A stretch of 64,000 bases of DNA from Bacteroidota bacterium (GTDB taxonomy: Bacteria; Bacteroidota; Bacteroidia; Bacteroidales; FEN-979). The translations under genes and the position numbers were made by a program. The notes beneath the pieces are model-generated. The model was not told where the DNA came from. It made no database searches and saw nothing but the letters and a program-made list of their open reading frames with translations. Positions 44,425 to 53,937 of the stretch are shown here, one piece after another (the stretch's first letter is position 1; the number at the start of each line of letters is the position of its first letter). The stretch is taken from contig JAPLDF010000015.1 of NCBI GenBank assembly GCA_026391835.1, positions 86,836 to 150,835 on the forward strand, in the 5' to 3' direction.

Positions 44425-45721
44425 GTTTAATGATCTTTAACCGTTTTAACAGATTGAGAAGTTTGATCGGCAGCCACATGATGATCCGGCCCACCCTGAA
44501 GGTCCAGGAATTCAGAATAACATCAACCTCAGAGGACAGGGGGGCTTCAAACTGCGCATTTGTTTTTTCCTCTGGCGGTCTCCCGGCTAACCGGATGGAG
44601 GTTGCAGCCCGCATGTCTTTCAGTGTCTCCAGCGATCCCGCCAGATCATCCGCCTCATCCACCGCCTCCTTCGTGGCTTCCAGCCAGCGCATGCCATAGT
44701 TCCGGTCCGGCTCAAGGTGCGCCCCTTCAGCCCATTCGTTCCAGGCGTTGATGAACACAAGCTGCTCGTCGCCCGAATGCTCCGCACGGGTGAGGGCCAG
44801 CGTAGCCTTTAAAAATGTTTTATATGCTTCGGGGGATGAGTTGATGAAGATCGCGCTGGAATTTTGCCTTCGCGGGGTATTGTCCCAGGCAGGAAACACC
44901 CCCCTGAAAAATTTATAGGCGGGTTTGTCAAGCCTGGCCATATAATCCACGATACTCGGGTAATCAATGATCCAGTTATCCTTAACATCCTCGTATTCAA
45001 GTCCGTTGGCCTCTGCAAACAGTTTCACGTCCACCCGGCAGCTTGGATGGAAATCGAGCGGGAACTGAACTGTCCCGTCAAACCCGATGAGGGAAGGATC
45101 GATATCTTTGAAAAAGTTGTTGACGGCACACAGGTACAGCTCCTCATGGAGTTCGTCTTTAACTATTTTACGCCAGGTCTCCGCAGTTTTACGGGGTTCC
45201 GGCATGCGGTCAACCCGGTAGATGAGAACCAGCAGTTTGTTGTATACCCTGATATACCGTTTATCCTGCAGGACAGGCATCAGGCCATGGATAAAATCCA
45301 CATCATCCTCATGGGAATGTACCTGTTCGATGAGGATATGCGTATCGTTCCCGTCCCATCTCCGGGTCCAGTTTTCATTGGCCCAGCAGATACAAAAGGG
45401 AAAATCGGGTTTCCCGGATGCAAGGTTTTCATCCAGCGGCCTGTTCAGCAGCCGTTTACCATTGAAGTAGTAATAGTAGTAGCAAAAACCATGGATTCCA
45501 TGCGCGCGGGCAAGCCGGGCCTGTTCTTCGCGGACTTCGGGCAGGCGGAGGTCATAGAAACCGAGGTCGGCAGGAAGATGCGGCTGGTAATGCCCCGGGA
45601 ATACCGGCTTTGCCGCGGTTACATTCGCCCATTCGGTAAACCCCTTTCCCCACCATGCATCATTCTCCGGAATCGGATGAAATTGAGGTAAATAAAAGGC
45701 AATCAGTCGTGCATCATTCAT
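44417..45721 (-). CDS. WbsX-like protein (GH99-like fold), second copy
   Basis: The 434-residue protein has the same marks as the other WbsX protein: I-A-F-Y-L-P-Q-F-H-P-I, W-W-G-K-G-F-T-E-W-A-N, G-F-Y-D-L-R-L-P-E-V-R-E-E-Q, W-A-N-E-N-W-T and I-N-A-W-N-E-W-A-E-G-A-H-L-E-P-D. It differs in a longer C-terminus ending in a hydrophobic/basic helix (I-M-W-L-P-I-K-L-L-N-L-L-K) that could attach it to the membrane. It overlaps the GT4-GT2 gene by eight bases and is the first gene of the minus-strand group. The two copies are diverged, suggesting different acceptor sugars. Confidence 0.88.
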   Translation of the reverse strand: MNDARLIAFYLPQFHPIPENDAWWGKGFTEWANVTAAKPVFPGHYQPHLPADLGFYDLRLPEVREEQARLARAHGIHGFCYYYYYFNGKRLLNRPLDENLASGKPDFPFCICWANENWTRRWDGNDTHILIEQVHSHEDDVDFIHGLMPVLQDKRYIRVYNKLLVLIYRVDRMPEPRKTAETWRKIVKDELHEELYLCAVNNFFKDIDPSLIGFDGTVQFPLDFHPSCRVDVKLFAEANGLEYEDVKDNWIIDYPSIVDYMARLDKPAYKFFRGVFPAWDNTPRRQNSSAIFINSSPEAYKTFLKATLALTRAEHSGDEQLVFINAWNEWAEGAHLEPDRNYGMRWLEATKEAVDEADDLAGSLETLKDMRAATSIRLAGRPPEEKTNAQFEAPLSSEVDVILNSWTFRVGRIIMWLPIKLLNLLKRLKIIKHA

Positions 45722-45974
45722 TCAATATGCCTCTTTCTAGTGAAAAATGGCTGTAAAAATAGTTTATTTCGAAGACTTTTAGGGTATAAAAGCGCTGAAT
45801 TTATCAAGCTGCAAGGTAAGATTGCCCCATGGGTGCAGAATATTATCCCTCCGTCCATTTCATTTAACCAATCAAGGGCGATAAAAGAATTCACCAAGCC
45901 AATTGCATATTGGAGCAGGAATTTCATTAATTTGCTGGCTGTATTGTAAAATCAACATTCTAACTCATCCATTG

Positions 45975-46715
45975 ATGGAAATTATCATCCTCGGCAGTTG
46001 TGTTACACGAGATGCGTTCAACACTGATATCGTTGCTAACTTAAACACGGATATAACTGTCAGAAGATTTTTCGCCAGGACTTCCTTTATAAGCCTGCAC
46101 AGCCCGCCGTTAAATGTAGAAGTATCAGAAATCACCAACCTTCCACCATTTGATTGCCGCTATGTCCTGGATGACCTGAACAAAGAGTTCTACAAATATT
46201 TAAAATCAAGAGACTGCAAGGGAAACTATCTCGTATTGGATTTTATTGACGAAAGAATGGATATTTTGAAAATGGGCCAACACTTCCTTACCCTGTCTGA
46301 TGAATTCCTGAAATCAAATTTATCTTCCCGGTTTCAGGGTACCCGGCTCGCCCGTCTGGATACTTCGACTACCTTGCTCTGGAAATCGAATTGCCTCTTA
46401 TTTATTGATTCCATAAAAAACATTTTCCCACCCGAGAGAATCATCCTCCATAAGGCTTTTTGGATGGAGTCATACACAGATGGTTTAACTGTCGAAGGTT
46501 TTCCATATAGCGACCTGGTAACAAACCACAATAACCTTCTTGCAGAATACTATCATTTTTTTGAGACTTCTTTACCTGGAATCAATATTGTTGACCTTCG
46601 GCAACATGGTTATCTTGCTGATAAAAATCACAAATGGTCTCTGGTCCCATTCCACTATGAAGTGGGTTATTACATTGATTTTCTCACGTCGCTCACGAAC
46701 ATCTTAAAAAGATAA
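45975..46715 (+). CDS. DUF6270-like protein of polysaccharide loci
   Basis: The roughly 246-residue product starts with I-I-I-L-G-S-C-V-T-R-D-A-F, the start of the DUF6270 family found in capsule and O-antigen clusters; G-S-C with Ser at the usual nucleophile position hints at an SGNH-type fold. L-H-K-A-F-W is the middle block, and H-Y-E-V-G-Y-Y-I-D-F is near the end. The ATG at 45975 is preferred over a TTG at 45903. It is divergent from the WbsX operon. No biochemical function is known to me. Confidence 0.7.
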   Translation: MEIIILGSCVTRDAFNTDIVANLNTDITVRRFFARTSFISLHSPPLNVEVSEITNLPPFDCRYVLDDLNKEFYKYLKSRDCKGNYLVLDFIDERMDILKMGQHFLTLSDEFLKSNLSSRFQGTRLARLDTSTTLLWKSNCLLFIDSIKNIFPPERIILHKAFWMESYTDGLTVEGFPYSDLVTNHNNLLAEYYHFFETSLPGINIVDLRQHGYLADKNHKWSLVPFHYEVGYYIDFLTSLTNILKR

Positions 46716-46879
46716 ACTTTCCATTTCCTCAAAAAAGGTTTGCCGGGAATCACACGCAAAATGGTCCAATCAAGGAATGCTGCTGAACACAGAACATGGC
46801 TGTTTAACCAGGGTACAACCCTTTACAGATTAATTTTGATTGAGAATTAAGTGAGATGGAATGCCCGACAGTAACAGGG

Positions 46880-47488
46880 TTACTTACAATTCTGCTTGAT
46901 CAGGTTGGCGGCTTCTTTATTTCCAAGTTCGGAAGCCTTTGCCAGATCAGCACAAGCCTCCTGGGGTACGCCTGTCTTCAGTTTCAACATTCCCCTGTAT
47001 AAAAATGCATCGGGAAGTTTTGCATCAAGTTCAATTGCCTTATCAAGATCTGCCAGTGCCTCAGCCTGATTCCCGTTTTGCATTTTGCAGAACCCTCTTA
47101 ACTGATATGCCCTTGCTTCAGTCGGACTGTACTGGATCGCCTTGTTCAATTCAGCAACTGCTCCGGGAAAATCACCGGTTATTTTCTTACAAATACCCCT
47201 GCACAAATAGGCATTCCCGTCCTCCGGGTGACGTTTGAGTACCAGCGCATAATCCTGAAGCGCTCCGTTGAAATCGGAAACACAGGTTTTCGTATTCGCA
47301 CGATGATATATGGCCTGAACATTTGCAGTGTCCAATTCAATTGCCTTGTCATAATCAACAATCGCACCTTTATAATCTCCGGCTTTGACCTTGGCATCAG
47401 CCGAATCTATCAGTTCTTTGCTGCTTTTACTGCTACAGGCAGTAATGAAACTAAAAATCACCAGGGACAGATAAAGAAGTTTTTTCAT
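46880..47488 (-). CDS. TPR-repeat lipoprotein
   Basis: A signal ending in FSFITAC gives a lipidated Cys at residue 18. Four to five TPR units follow (A-I-V-D-Y-D-K-A-I-E-L-D, A-L-Q-D-Y-A-L-V-L-K-R-H-P, A-V-A-E-L-N-K-A-I-Q-Y-S-P, A-L-A-D-L-D-K-A-I-E-L-D, then a Sel1-like G-V-P-Q-E-A-C-A-D-L). The protein is a periplasm-facing scaffold of unknown partner. It lies alone between opposite-strand glycan genes. Confidence 0.88.
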   Translation of the reverse strand: MKKLLYLSLVIFSFITACSSKSSKELIDSADAKVKAGDYKGAIVDYDKAIELDTANVQAIYHRANTKTCVSDFNGALQDYALVLKRHPEDGNAYLCRGICKKITGDFPGAVAELNKAIQYSPTEARAYQLRGFCKMQNGNQAEALADLDKAIELDAKLPDAFLYRGMLKLKTGVPQEACADLAKASELGNKEAANLIKQNCK

Positions 47489-47656
47489 AAGTAAAAAGTT
47501 AAAGTTGGTTATTGCTCAAAATGACATGCTAAAAATGAGAATCACTGAAATGTATGCTATATTTGGTTTGCAAAAATAAAAAGATTATATCAATTCTCTG
47601 AAAAAATATCAGACTTTCTCGAACTGGTCTCTGATATTTGTGCATAATTACCTCTT

Positions 47657-47821
47657 TTAAACGATACTTCGACTGATGATATTTAAGGGTGTTTTCCTTC
47701 CAACCCGCAAATACCAAGGATCGAGATGGGCTTTGATATCCTGCGCGGCAGGTTCGTTTGTCAGAATCAACTTGTTATCGGATGAAGGACCGTTTGAGAA
47801 AATTGCAAGTACAGGCAATCC
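47657..47821 (-). pseudogene. Possible C-terminal gene fragment
   Basis: A 54-codon frame without a start, closed upstream by two stop codons, reads G-L-P-V-L-A-I-F-S-N-G-P-S and later H-L-D-P-W-Y-L-R-V-G-R-K-T-P. Its composition looks like protein, unlike the flanking AT-rich DNA, and no start or RBS exists. I do not recognise the family. It could be the tail of a gene lost when the GT2 gene was inserted or rearranged. Confidence 0.25.
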
Positions 47822-47839
47822 TTATTATTGAAGAATCAT

Positions 47840-47847
47840 TAGCTTTG
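47840..47847 (+). promoter_or_regulatory. Possible promoter -7 box of the hendecad GT2 operon
   Basis: TAGCTTTG fits TAnnTTTG and lies 77 bases before the ATG. No convincing TTG is at the preferred spacing. No other gene is seen in 47489-47924 apart from the fragment at 47657-47821. Confidence 0.35.
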
Positions 47848-47924
47848 TATGTTCAATATCCGGCATGATTATGACAATACATTCTGTAGTTATTTCATTC
47901 AAAGGTATTTAATCACGTTCGACT

Positions 47925-49859
47925 ATGATTCTGCCAAAAATAACCATCATTACCCCAACATTCAATACCGCGGAAACCATCGAAACGGTGCTGTTGTCCG
48001 TGGCAAAGCAGACCTATAAAAACATTGAGCATATCATTGTAGACGGTGCTTCAAAAGACAAAACCCTTCCAACCATCCGCAGGTTTCAGAAACAGCATAA
48101 ACACATCCGGCTGCTCACCGAGAAAGATAAGGGGATCTACGATGCAATGAACAAGGGAATGGGCCTGTGTACCGGCGACTGGATCATTTTTATGGGTGCC
48201 GACGATTCCTTTTACAATGAACATGTATTGACGGAACTCTATGAGCAGGGGCTTTTCCAGGAAGAACAGGTGATTTACGGGAATGTAATCATCAAAGGAG
48301 ATGCACCATGGGCCAAAGACGGCACCATTTACGACGGTCCATTTACCCTCGAGAAATTATTCAAGGGGAACATTTGCCATCAAAGCATTTTTTATCCCAG
48401 GAGCGTCATCACCCAGGTCGGTTATTATGACACCAAATACAAGGTGACCTCCGACTGGGACTACAATGTAAAATGCTGGGCCAAATACAAATTCACCTAT
48501 GTCGACAAGGTGATCGCCTGTTTTACGACCGGGGGCAAATCGTCGGAAGGCGGTGATTATGCCCTGCACCTCGATTTCCCCGGGAATGTGATCAGGTATT
48601 TCCAGCTCGACCTGCAGGACCCGGAAATTTACAATGTCACTTCCCCGTTTTATTACCCGATGGCCAGGCACCGTGAAAATGAGTTTATCAGCAACATCAG
48701 CGAGCTGAGAACAGAAACCGAACAACTCAAACAATTTATTGCCAGCCGGCAAACAGAACATGACGAATCGGTTGCAGCCCTGCAAAAACAGCACGAAATG
48801 TCGGGAGCCGGTTTGAGAACCGAATTTGAAGGAATTCTTGCAGGATTAAAAACCGGGCAGGAGAATTTTCTTGCTGCGTACCAGGCCGAAAATGAGACGT
48901 ATGTTAACAACCTGAAAGGGGAGCATGAACAGGTGCTTGCCAACATCAAAGAAGAACATGCCTATCGTATTGCCAACCAGAAAACTGAACACGACCAGGC
49001 CATCGCTTATATAAAGGAAGAAGCGGAACATCGATTTATCATGCAGCAGGCAGCGAACGACCAGGCGCTCGCCCAGTTAAGGGAGGAGAATGACCAACGA
49101 CTTACTGCACTCAGAAACGAGCATGTGGAGGTTGTTTCCCAGCTTACAGAAAAACATGATCAAAATGTAATGCATCTGAAAGCAGGGCATGAACAGGTTA
49201 TTGCCAATTTGACCGCCGAACATGAACACAGGGCAGCAGATCTTCAAAAGAATCATGACCAGGCAGTTATCAACCTGCAAAATGAACATGCACAGGTTGT
49301 CGGCAATTTAAAAGAAGAACATTACCTGGCCATAAACAACCTGAAAAATGAGCACAACGCGGTTGTCTCCGGTTTGAAAGTTGAACACAACCTTTCACTA
49401 AACAACCTGAAAACCGAGCACAACCTTGTTGTGTCAAATTTAAAACTTGAACATGGCCTTTCGGTCGCCTCCCTGAAATCTGATCATATGGAGTCGATGA
49501 ATACCCTGAAGGGCAACTATGACGAGATCATCATATCACTAAAGGCCGAACAACTTACAGCCGGCGAACTCTTCAGGAGGAAGGAGGCGGATTTCACGCA
49601 GATGATCGAGTCGAACAACCTTCACATTGAACAGTTGAATCTTGCCATTGCCAGCCATGAACGCCGTTTCAGCGAAACAGTTGAAAATTACAACAATGAA
49701 ATCGCGAACCTGAAAGCAGAGATCGCTCTGAGGAACCAGCAGATCGCAACGATTTTCAGCTCCTATACCTGGAAAACAGGAAAGATCTTACTTTCTCCGG
49801 CTGTTTTTGTTGCAAAGACCTTTGCTTCAAAAAAAACAACCGAAAATCCTGTTAATTAA
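47925..49859 (+). CDS. GT2 glycosyltransferase with 25-unit hendecad coiled coil
   Basis: Residues about 1-240 are a GT-A enzyme (I-I-T-P-T-F-N-T-A-E-T-I, V-D-G-A-S-K-D-K-T, metal site G-A-D-D-S). From residue 278 to about 552 the chain is almost perfectly periodic in 11 residues, about 25 units of the form E-H-x-x-x-V-x-x-L-K-x. Hendecads give a straight, slightly right-handed coiled coil; 275 residues would span about 40 nm. The C-terminus (S-S-Y-T-W-K-T-G-K-I-L-L-S-P) resembles the amphipathic membrane-binding tail of other glycan-assembly GTs. It is the first gene of the plus-strand GT/sulfotransferase operon. A role as a chain-length ruler is plausible by analogy with WbdD. Confidence 0.9.
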   Translation: MILPKITIITPTFNTAETIETVLLSVAKQTYKNIEHIIVDGASKDKTLPTIRRFQKQHKHIRLLTEKDKGIYDAMNKGMGLCTGDWIIFMGADDSFYNEHVLTELYEQGLFQEEQVIYGNVIIKGDAPWAKDGTIYDGPFTLEKLFKGNICHQSIFYPRSVITQVGYYDTKYKVTSDWDYNVKCWAKYKFTYVDKVIACFTTGGKSSEGGDYALHLDFPGNVIRYFQLDLQDPEIYNVTSPFYYPMARHRENEFISNISELRTETEQLKQFIASRQTEHDESVAALQKQHEMSGAGLRTEFEGILAGLKTGQENFLAAYQAENETYVNNLKGEHEQVLANIKEEHAYRIANQKTEHDQAIAYIKEEAEHRFIMQQAANDQALAQLREENDQRLTALRNEHVEVVSQLTEKHDQNVMHLKAGHEQVIANLTAEHEHRAADLQKNHDQAVINLQNEHAQVVGNLKEEHYLAINNLKNEHNAVVSGLKVEHNLSLNNLKTEHNLVVSNLKLEHGLSVASLKSDHMESMNTLKGNYDEIIISLKAEQLTAGELFRRKEADFTQMIESNNLHIEQLNLAIASHERRFSETVENYNNEIANLKAEIALRNQQIATIFSSYTWKTGKILLSPAVFVAKTFASKKTTENPVN

Positions 49860-49933
49860 TTGAATATGACATTTAATCAACCTCCTGACAACCCTGTTTT
49901 AACATATTTTTCCATGAATCCATCTCCCGAACA

Positions 49934-51058
49934 ATGAGTTTCATTACGGCTAACAAAAACAGGGTTTTAGGATTAGACATGGTTCGCTCAATCGCAATAC
50001 TCCTTGTGGTATATACCCACGGGGCCTATTTGCTGCCAAAAAGTGTGAAACACTACTACATGATGCCAAAGCCTTCCATCGACGGGGTGTCAATCTTTTT
50101 CGTATTGAGCGGCTTCCTTATTGGCACCATTTTATTAAAGATCATCGACCGGTCGCAATTCACAAAACAAGATCTGATAAACTTCTGGATTCGCCGCTGG
50201 TTCCGAACATTGCCAAACTATTTCCTTGTACTGTTCCTTCTTGTGCTTTACCAGGTTTTTATCATTGGAAATCTGGGTAGCTTCAATTTTACATACCTGT
50301 TTTTTTTTCAAAATTTCGCCGGGCCTCATCCGCAATTTTTTCCTGAAGCATGGAGTTTATGTGTAGAAGAATGGTTTTACCTGACGTTCCCTTTGGTCTG
50401 CTTTTTTCTTTTCAGGGTGTTAAAAAATAAAAACAAGTCCATTCTGATCTCGGCGATATTTTTCATTACAATCCCGCTGATCGTGCGCATCATCGCCTAT
50501 GCCCTGCAGATCGGGCTGGATGACTGGGATGCAAATTACCGTAAGGTTGTCATTTTCAGGCTGGACAGCATTATGTATGGCGTAATCGGCGCTTATGTCT
50601 CCTATTTCCACAAAACATTCTGGCTCAGGTGGAAAAAACCGGGAATTGTACTGGCGGTCTTGTTGATTCTGTATTTAAGTATGCCCTATCGCTGGGGATT
50701 TAAGGGTATCGTGTTCTTTACAATATACCAATACAACATAGAGTCGCTGGCCACCTTGCTGATGCTGCCTTTTTTTTCTCAGATCAAATCTTCAAATTCC
50801 AAACCGGTACTTTTCTTTTTCACCTTTATCAGCCTCATTTCCTATTCCATGTATCTATTAAATTACACGCCGGTTTTGAAAATTCTCATCCCCTCTACGT
50901 TGTCAATCCTTGGATTGACAAATAATACATCAATTTTTGTTTACATTTTTTCATATACCCTATACTGGTGCTATATCATCCTGGGCTCATATTTACTATA
51001 CAAGTATTACGAAAAGCCAATGATGGGTATACGGGATAAAATAAGAATAGGAAAATGA
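49934..51058 (+). CDS. Acyltransferase 3 family membrane protein (OafA-like)
   Basis: The 374-residue protein has about ten helices and the family marks L-D-M-V-R-S-I-A-I-L-L-V-V-Y-T-H-G (catalytic His), D-G-V-S-I-F-F-V-L-S-G-F-L-I-G and R-R-W-F-R-T-L-P-N-Y. Such enzymes O-acetylate sugars of O-antigens and other glycans in the membrane. It overlaps the next GT2 gene by four bases. It is unrelated to the MBOAT/SGNH pair, so the locus encodes at least two acylation systems. Confidence 0.9.
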   Translation: MSFITANKNRVLGLDMVRSIAILLVVYTHGAYLLPKSVKHYYMMPKPSIDGVSIFFVLSGFLIGTILLKIIDRSQFTKQDLINFWIRRWFRTLPNYFLVLFLLVLYQVFIIGNLGSFNFTYLFFFQNFAGPHPQFFPEAWSLCVEEWFYLTFPLVCFFLFRVLKNKNKSILISAIFFITIPLIVRIIAYALQIGLDDWDANYRKVVIFRLDSIMYGVIGAYVSYFHKTFWLRWKKPGIVLAVLLILYLSMPYRWGFKGIVFFTIYQYNIESLATLLMLPFFSQIKSSNSKPVLFFFTFISLISYSMYLLNYTPVLKILIPSTLSILGLTNNTSIFVYIFSYTLYWCYIILGSYLLYKYYEKPMMGIRDKIRIGK

Positions 51059-51942
51059 CCGATATGACTTCATATCCCAGGATCACCATTGTCACGCCCA
51101 ACCTCAACGGTGTCAAATACCTTGAGCAAACCATTCTGTCCATTGTAGGCCAGGGTTATCCGAACCTGGAGTACATCGTGATGGATGGCGGAAGTACGGA
51201 TGGTTCGGTGGAGGTTATCAGGAAATATGAAAAACAGGTTGCCTTTTGGGAGAGCAAACCAGACCAGGGACTTTACCATGCAGTCCAGGCAGGGTTTGAA
51301 AGAAGCACGGGGGAAATTATGGGATGGATCAATTCGGACGATCTTCACATGACCAACTCCCTGTTTACCATCGCAGAGCTTTTTTCATCCGGCCGGGATA
51401 TCAACTGGATCCAGGGATACCCTGTTGTCATCGACGACGACAACAGGATTGTTTATCACCGGCCTGCTGTCAGCTCAAAACTCGCATTCTACCTCAGGGA
51501 CTTTATGAACGGCAGTTTTATCCAGCAGGAATCGACCTTCTGGACCAGGAAACTTTGGGAACAGGCAGGAGGATATGTGTCGACAAAATACAAATTCGCC
51601 GGCGATTTCGAACTGTGGACCAGGTTCTTTGACCACGATGTCCTTTACCTGACCGATGCGGTCCTTGGCGGATTCCGGATGAGGCAGGGCGGACAACTAT
51701 CAACGGCCAACTACGGCGTTTATCTCAGTGAGTGCAACCAGGTCATCGACGCCTGCTACCCGCTGCTGTCTGAAAAAGAAAAGAGCCTTCTCAAAAAGGT
51801 AACCCTGTCGAGAAAATTCAATGCAGCACTGCCACATCTCCCTGGCTTTTTGCGCCTGAATTGTTATGAGAAGAAAGTTGCATCTTCTTTGCCGGTACTT
51901 AAATTTGATTTTGGTCAATACGCATTTAAGCTTACATCCTGA
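51055..51942 (+). CDS. GT2 glycosyltransferase
   Basis: A single GT-A domain of 295 residues with I-V-T-P-N-L-N-G-V-K-Y-L, M-D-G-G-S-T-D-G-S, and metal site I-N-S-D-D. The segment F-A-G-D-F-E-L-W-T-R-F is the acceptor-side catalytic block. No membrane helix. It belongs to the WcaA-like group of polysaccharide chain-extending enzymes. Coupled to the acyltransferase gene before it by ATGA and followed three bases later by the next GT. Confidence 0.9.
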   Translation: MTDMTSYPRITIVTPNLNGVKYLEQTILSIVGQGYPNLEYIVMDGGSTDGSVEVIRKYEKQVAFWESKPDQGLYHAVQAGFERSTGEIMGWINSDDLHMTNSLFTIAELFSSGRDINWIQGYPVVIDDDNRIVYHRPAVSSKLAFYLRDFMNGSFIQQESTFWTRKLWEQAGGYVSTKYKFAGDFELWTRFFDHDVLYLTDAVLGGFRMRQGGQLSTANYGVYLSECNQVIDACYPLLSEKEKSLLKKVTLSRKFNAALPHLPGFLRLNCYEKKVASSLPVLKFDFGQYAFKLTS

Positions 51943-51945
51943 CGT

Positions 51946-53937
51946 ATGGAGCACCAAAATCCACTTCCGAAAAACAACCTGAATCCATTCTGCCAGGAAA
52001 CAGGAGACGGGATATCTCTTTTTACCGCCGTAAAAAACCGCCGGGAAACCCTTGAAGAATCGCTGAAGACCTGGGTAACCCATGATCAGGTTGATGAAAT
52101 CATCATCGTGGACTGGTCATCCGACGAATCATTGCTCCCCCTGGTGCAAAAATATCAAAACGGGAAAATTATCCTGGCAGTTGTTCGTGATCAGCCCAGG
52201 TGGATCCTTTCCCATGCCTGTAATCTCGCCGCACGGCTCACGTCGAAGTCGAAAATCCTGAAAATGGATGCAGATGTGAAAATTTTACCCGGGTTTTTCG
52301 AACATCATCCGCTTGAACCCGGGATGTTTTATACCGGGAACTGGCAGATTGCCCGCGATGACAATGAAAAGCACCTGCACGGAATGAGTTTCATGTTCCG
52401 TGACAGCTTCTTTGCGGTAAACGGGTACAATGAATTCATAAAATCATATGGCTGGGACGACATCGATCTCTACGAACGGCTGGAAAACCATTCGCTGAAA
52501 CGGAAAGATTTCAGCCATGACCTGCTGTTTCACATTCCGCATGAGAACAGGACAAGTCTTCAGAACCATATAACCTTTATCAAGAATATCAGCGATACCG
52601 AAAAATCCCTGTTAAATTCCCTGGTCAACCGGTTCCTGTCATCAACTTACAAACCGTGGACAACCGGGGAGAAACAACTCTCCTTCGCCGTAGAAGCTGC
52701 AGCCAATGCTGTTGTTTATTGTACCCAGGACCAGGAAGATGAAAACATCGTACCTGCCGAAATCCTTTTACAATGCGAATCACAGGCAATTGTTGAACGG
52801 TTTTACGAACTGGGCGCCGGGTTATCAAAGGACTTGTTGCTTGAACTGAACAGGGACGAACTTATCGCGCTGCTCAACATCTTCTATACCCGGCAAAGTT
52901 CCCCCGAAGATTCGATATTATTCAGCATGGTTCAGAAGTTCAGCCAAAAACACGACCAGGTACTTTTCAGAAGCCGGGATTATCCGCGTAAAGTAAACCT
53001 TGGCGATCAGGTAGGCGCCTATTACGGCTCGCACCGAAGCGGATGGGGTTTCGCCTTTGCAGCCCTGGCCAATTTGCACAACCCCGATGGCATCCTGCTG
53101 GATGCATTCATTGAACGGACATTTCACTGGCATCCCGGGGGGATCAGGCCCCACCAGGAACCATGGATCGGGTTTATCCATGTTCCCCCCTTTGTGCCGG
53201 ACTGGTTTGCCCATGAAGTATCCAACGATGCTATTTTTTCGTTGCCGGAATGGCACGAAAGTTTTAAATACTGCAAGGGACTGTTTACCCTTTCGCAATA
53301 TCACCAGCGAATGCTGCAATCCCGGCTGGACATCCCGGTGAACAGCCTCCTGCATCCGACCGAGGTGCCTCAGTTGAAATGGGATTGGAACAACTTCCGG
53401 CAAAACAACGAAAAAAAAGTCATCCAGGTAGGGTTCTGGCTCCGAAAACTCTATTCGATCCACCTGCTCAAAGCGGGAAATTACCAGAAAATATTCCTCA
53501 GAAAAAAGGATTCCGATATCGATCACCTGCTGGAAGAAGAGCGGAAAAACTGTGAATTCAGTGACCAGCTCACCGGTGAAGTCATCAACTCTGTCAGAAG
53601 CATCGACTTCCTGTCGAACGAAGATTACGACAAACTGCTCACGGAGAATATCCTGTTTATGGAATTGTATGATGCATCGGCAAACAACACCATCATCGAA
53701 TGCATTGTAAGGAATACGCCCATCCTGGTGAACCCGCTTGAACCGGTGGTTGAGTACCTCGGGGCCGGGTACCCGTTCTATTTTAACAACCTTGATGAAG
53801 CCGCTGAAAAGCTGGGAGATATGGACCTGATCCGCAAAACACACCATTATTTACAGGAGCTTCCCATCAAAAAGAGGCTTACCCCGGAGTATTTTTTACA
53901 GAGCGTGGTTGAATCTTCAATTTACAAGAGCCTATGA
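51946..53937 (+). CDS. Two-domain glycosyltransferase (GT-A plus GT-B-like)
   Basis: Residues about 20-240 form a GT-A domain (S-L-F-T-A-V-K-N-R-R-E-T-L, V-D-W-S-S-D-E-S, metal site K-M-D-A-D-V-K, acceptor block S-Y-G-W-D-D-I-D-L-Y). Residues about 350-640 look like a GT-B-type domain with Y-G-S-H-R-S-G-W, F-I-H-V-P-P-F-V-P-D-W and C-terminal donor-site-like N-N-T-I-I-E-C-I-V-R-N-T-P-I-L-V-N. It may add two sugars. The stop overlaps the sulfotransferase start by four bases. Confidence 0.8.
   Translation: MEHQNPLPKNNLNPFCQETGDGISLFTAVKNRRETLEESLKTWVTHDQVDEIIIVDWSSDESLLPLVQKYQNGKIILAVVRDQPRWILSHACNLAARLTSKSKILKMDADVKILPGFFEHHPLEPGMFYTGNWQIARDDNEKHLHGMSFMFRDSFFAVNGYNEFIKSYGWDDIDLYERLENHSLKRKDFSHDLLFHIPHENRTSLQNHITFIKNISDTEKSLLNSLVNRFLSSTYKPWTTGEKQLSFAVEAAANAVVYCTQDQEDENIVPAEILLQCESQAIVERFYELGAGLSKDLLLELNRDELIALLNIFYTRQSSPEDSILFSMVQKFSQKHDQVLFRSRDYPRKVNLGDQVGAYYGSHRSGWGFAFAALANLHNPDGILLDAFIERTFHWHPGGIRPHQEPWIGFIHVPPFVPDWFAHEVSNDAIFSLPEWHESFKYCKGLFTLSQYHQRMLQSRLDIPVNSLLHPTEVPQLKWDWNNFRQNNEKKVIQVGFWLRKLYSIHLLKAGNYQKIFLRKKDSDIDHLLEEERKNCEFSDQLTGEVINSVRSIDFLSNEDYDKLLTENILFMELYDASANNTIIECIVRNTPILVNPLEPVVEYLGAGYPFYFNNLDEAAEKLGDMDLIRKTHHYLQELPIKKRLTPEYFLQSVVESSIYKSL

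Noticed and set aside
45740..45949. 69-codon plus-strand ORF upstream of the DUF6270 gene
   Set aside because: No RBS, no recognised motif, and an equally long ORF exists on the opposite strand; probably noncoding.
48357..49289. Minus-strand ORFs opposite the hendecad coiled coil
   Set aside because: They mirror the periodic plus-strand codons and have no start signals or known motifs.
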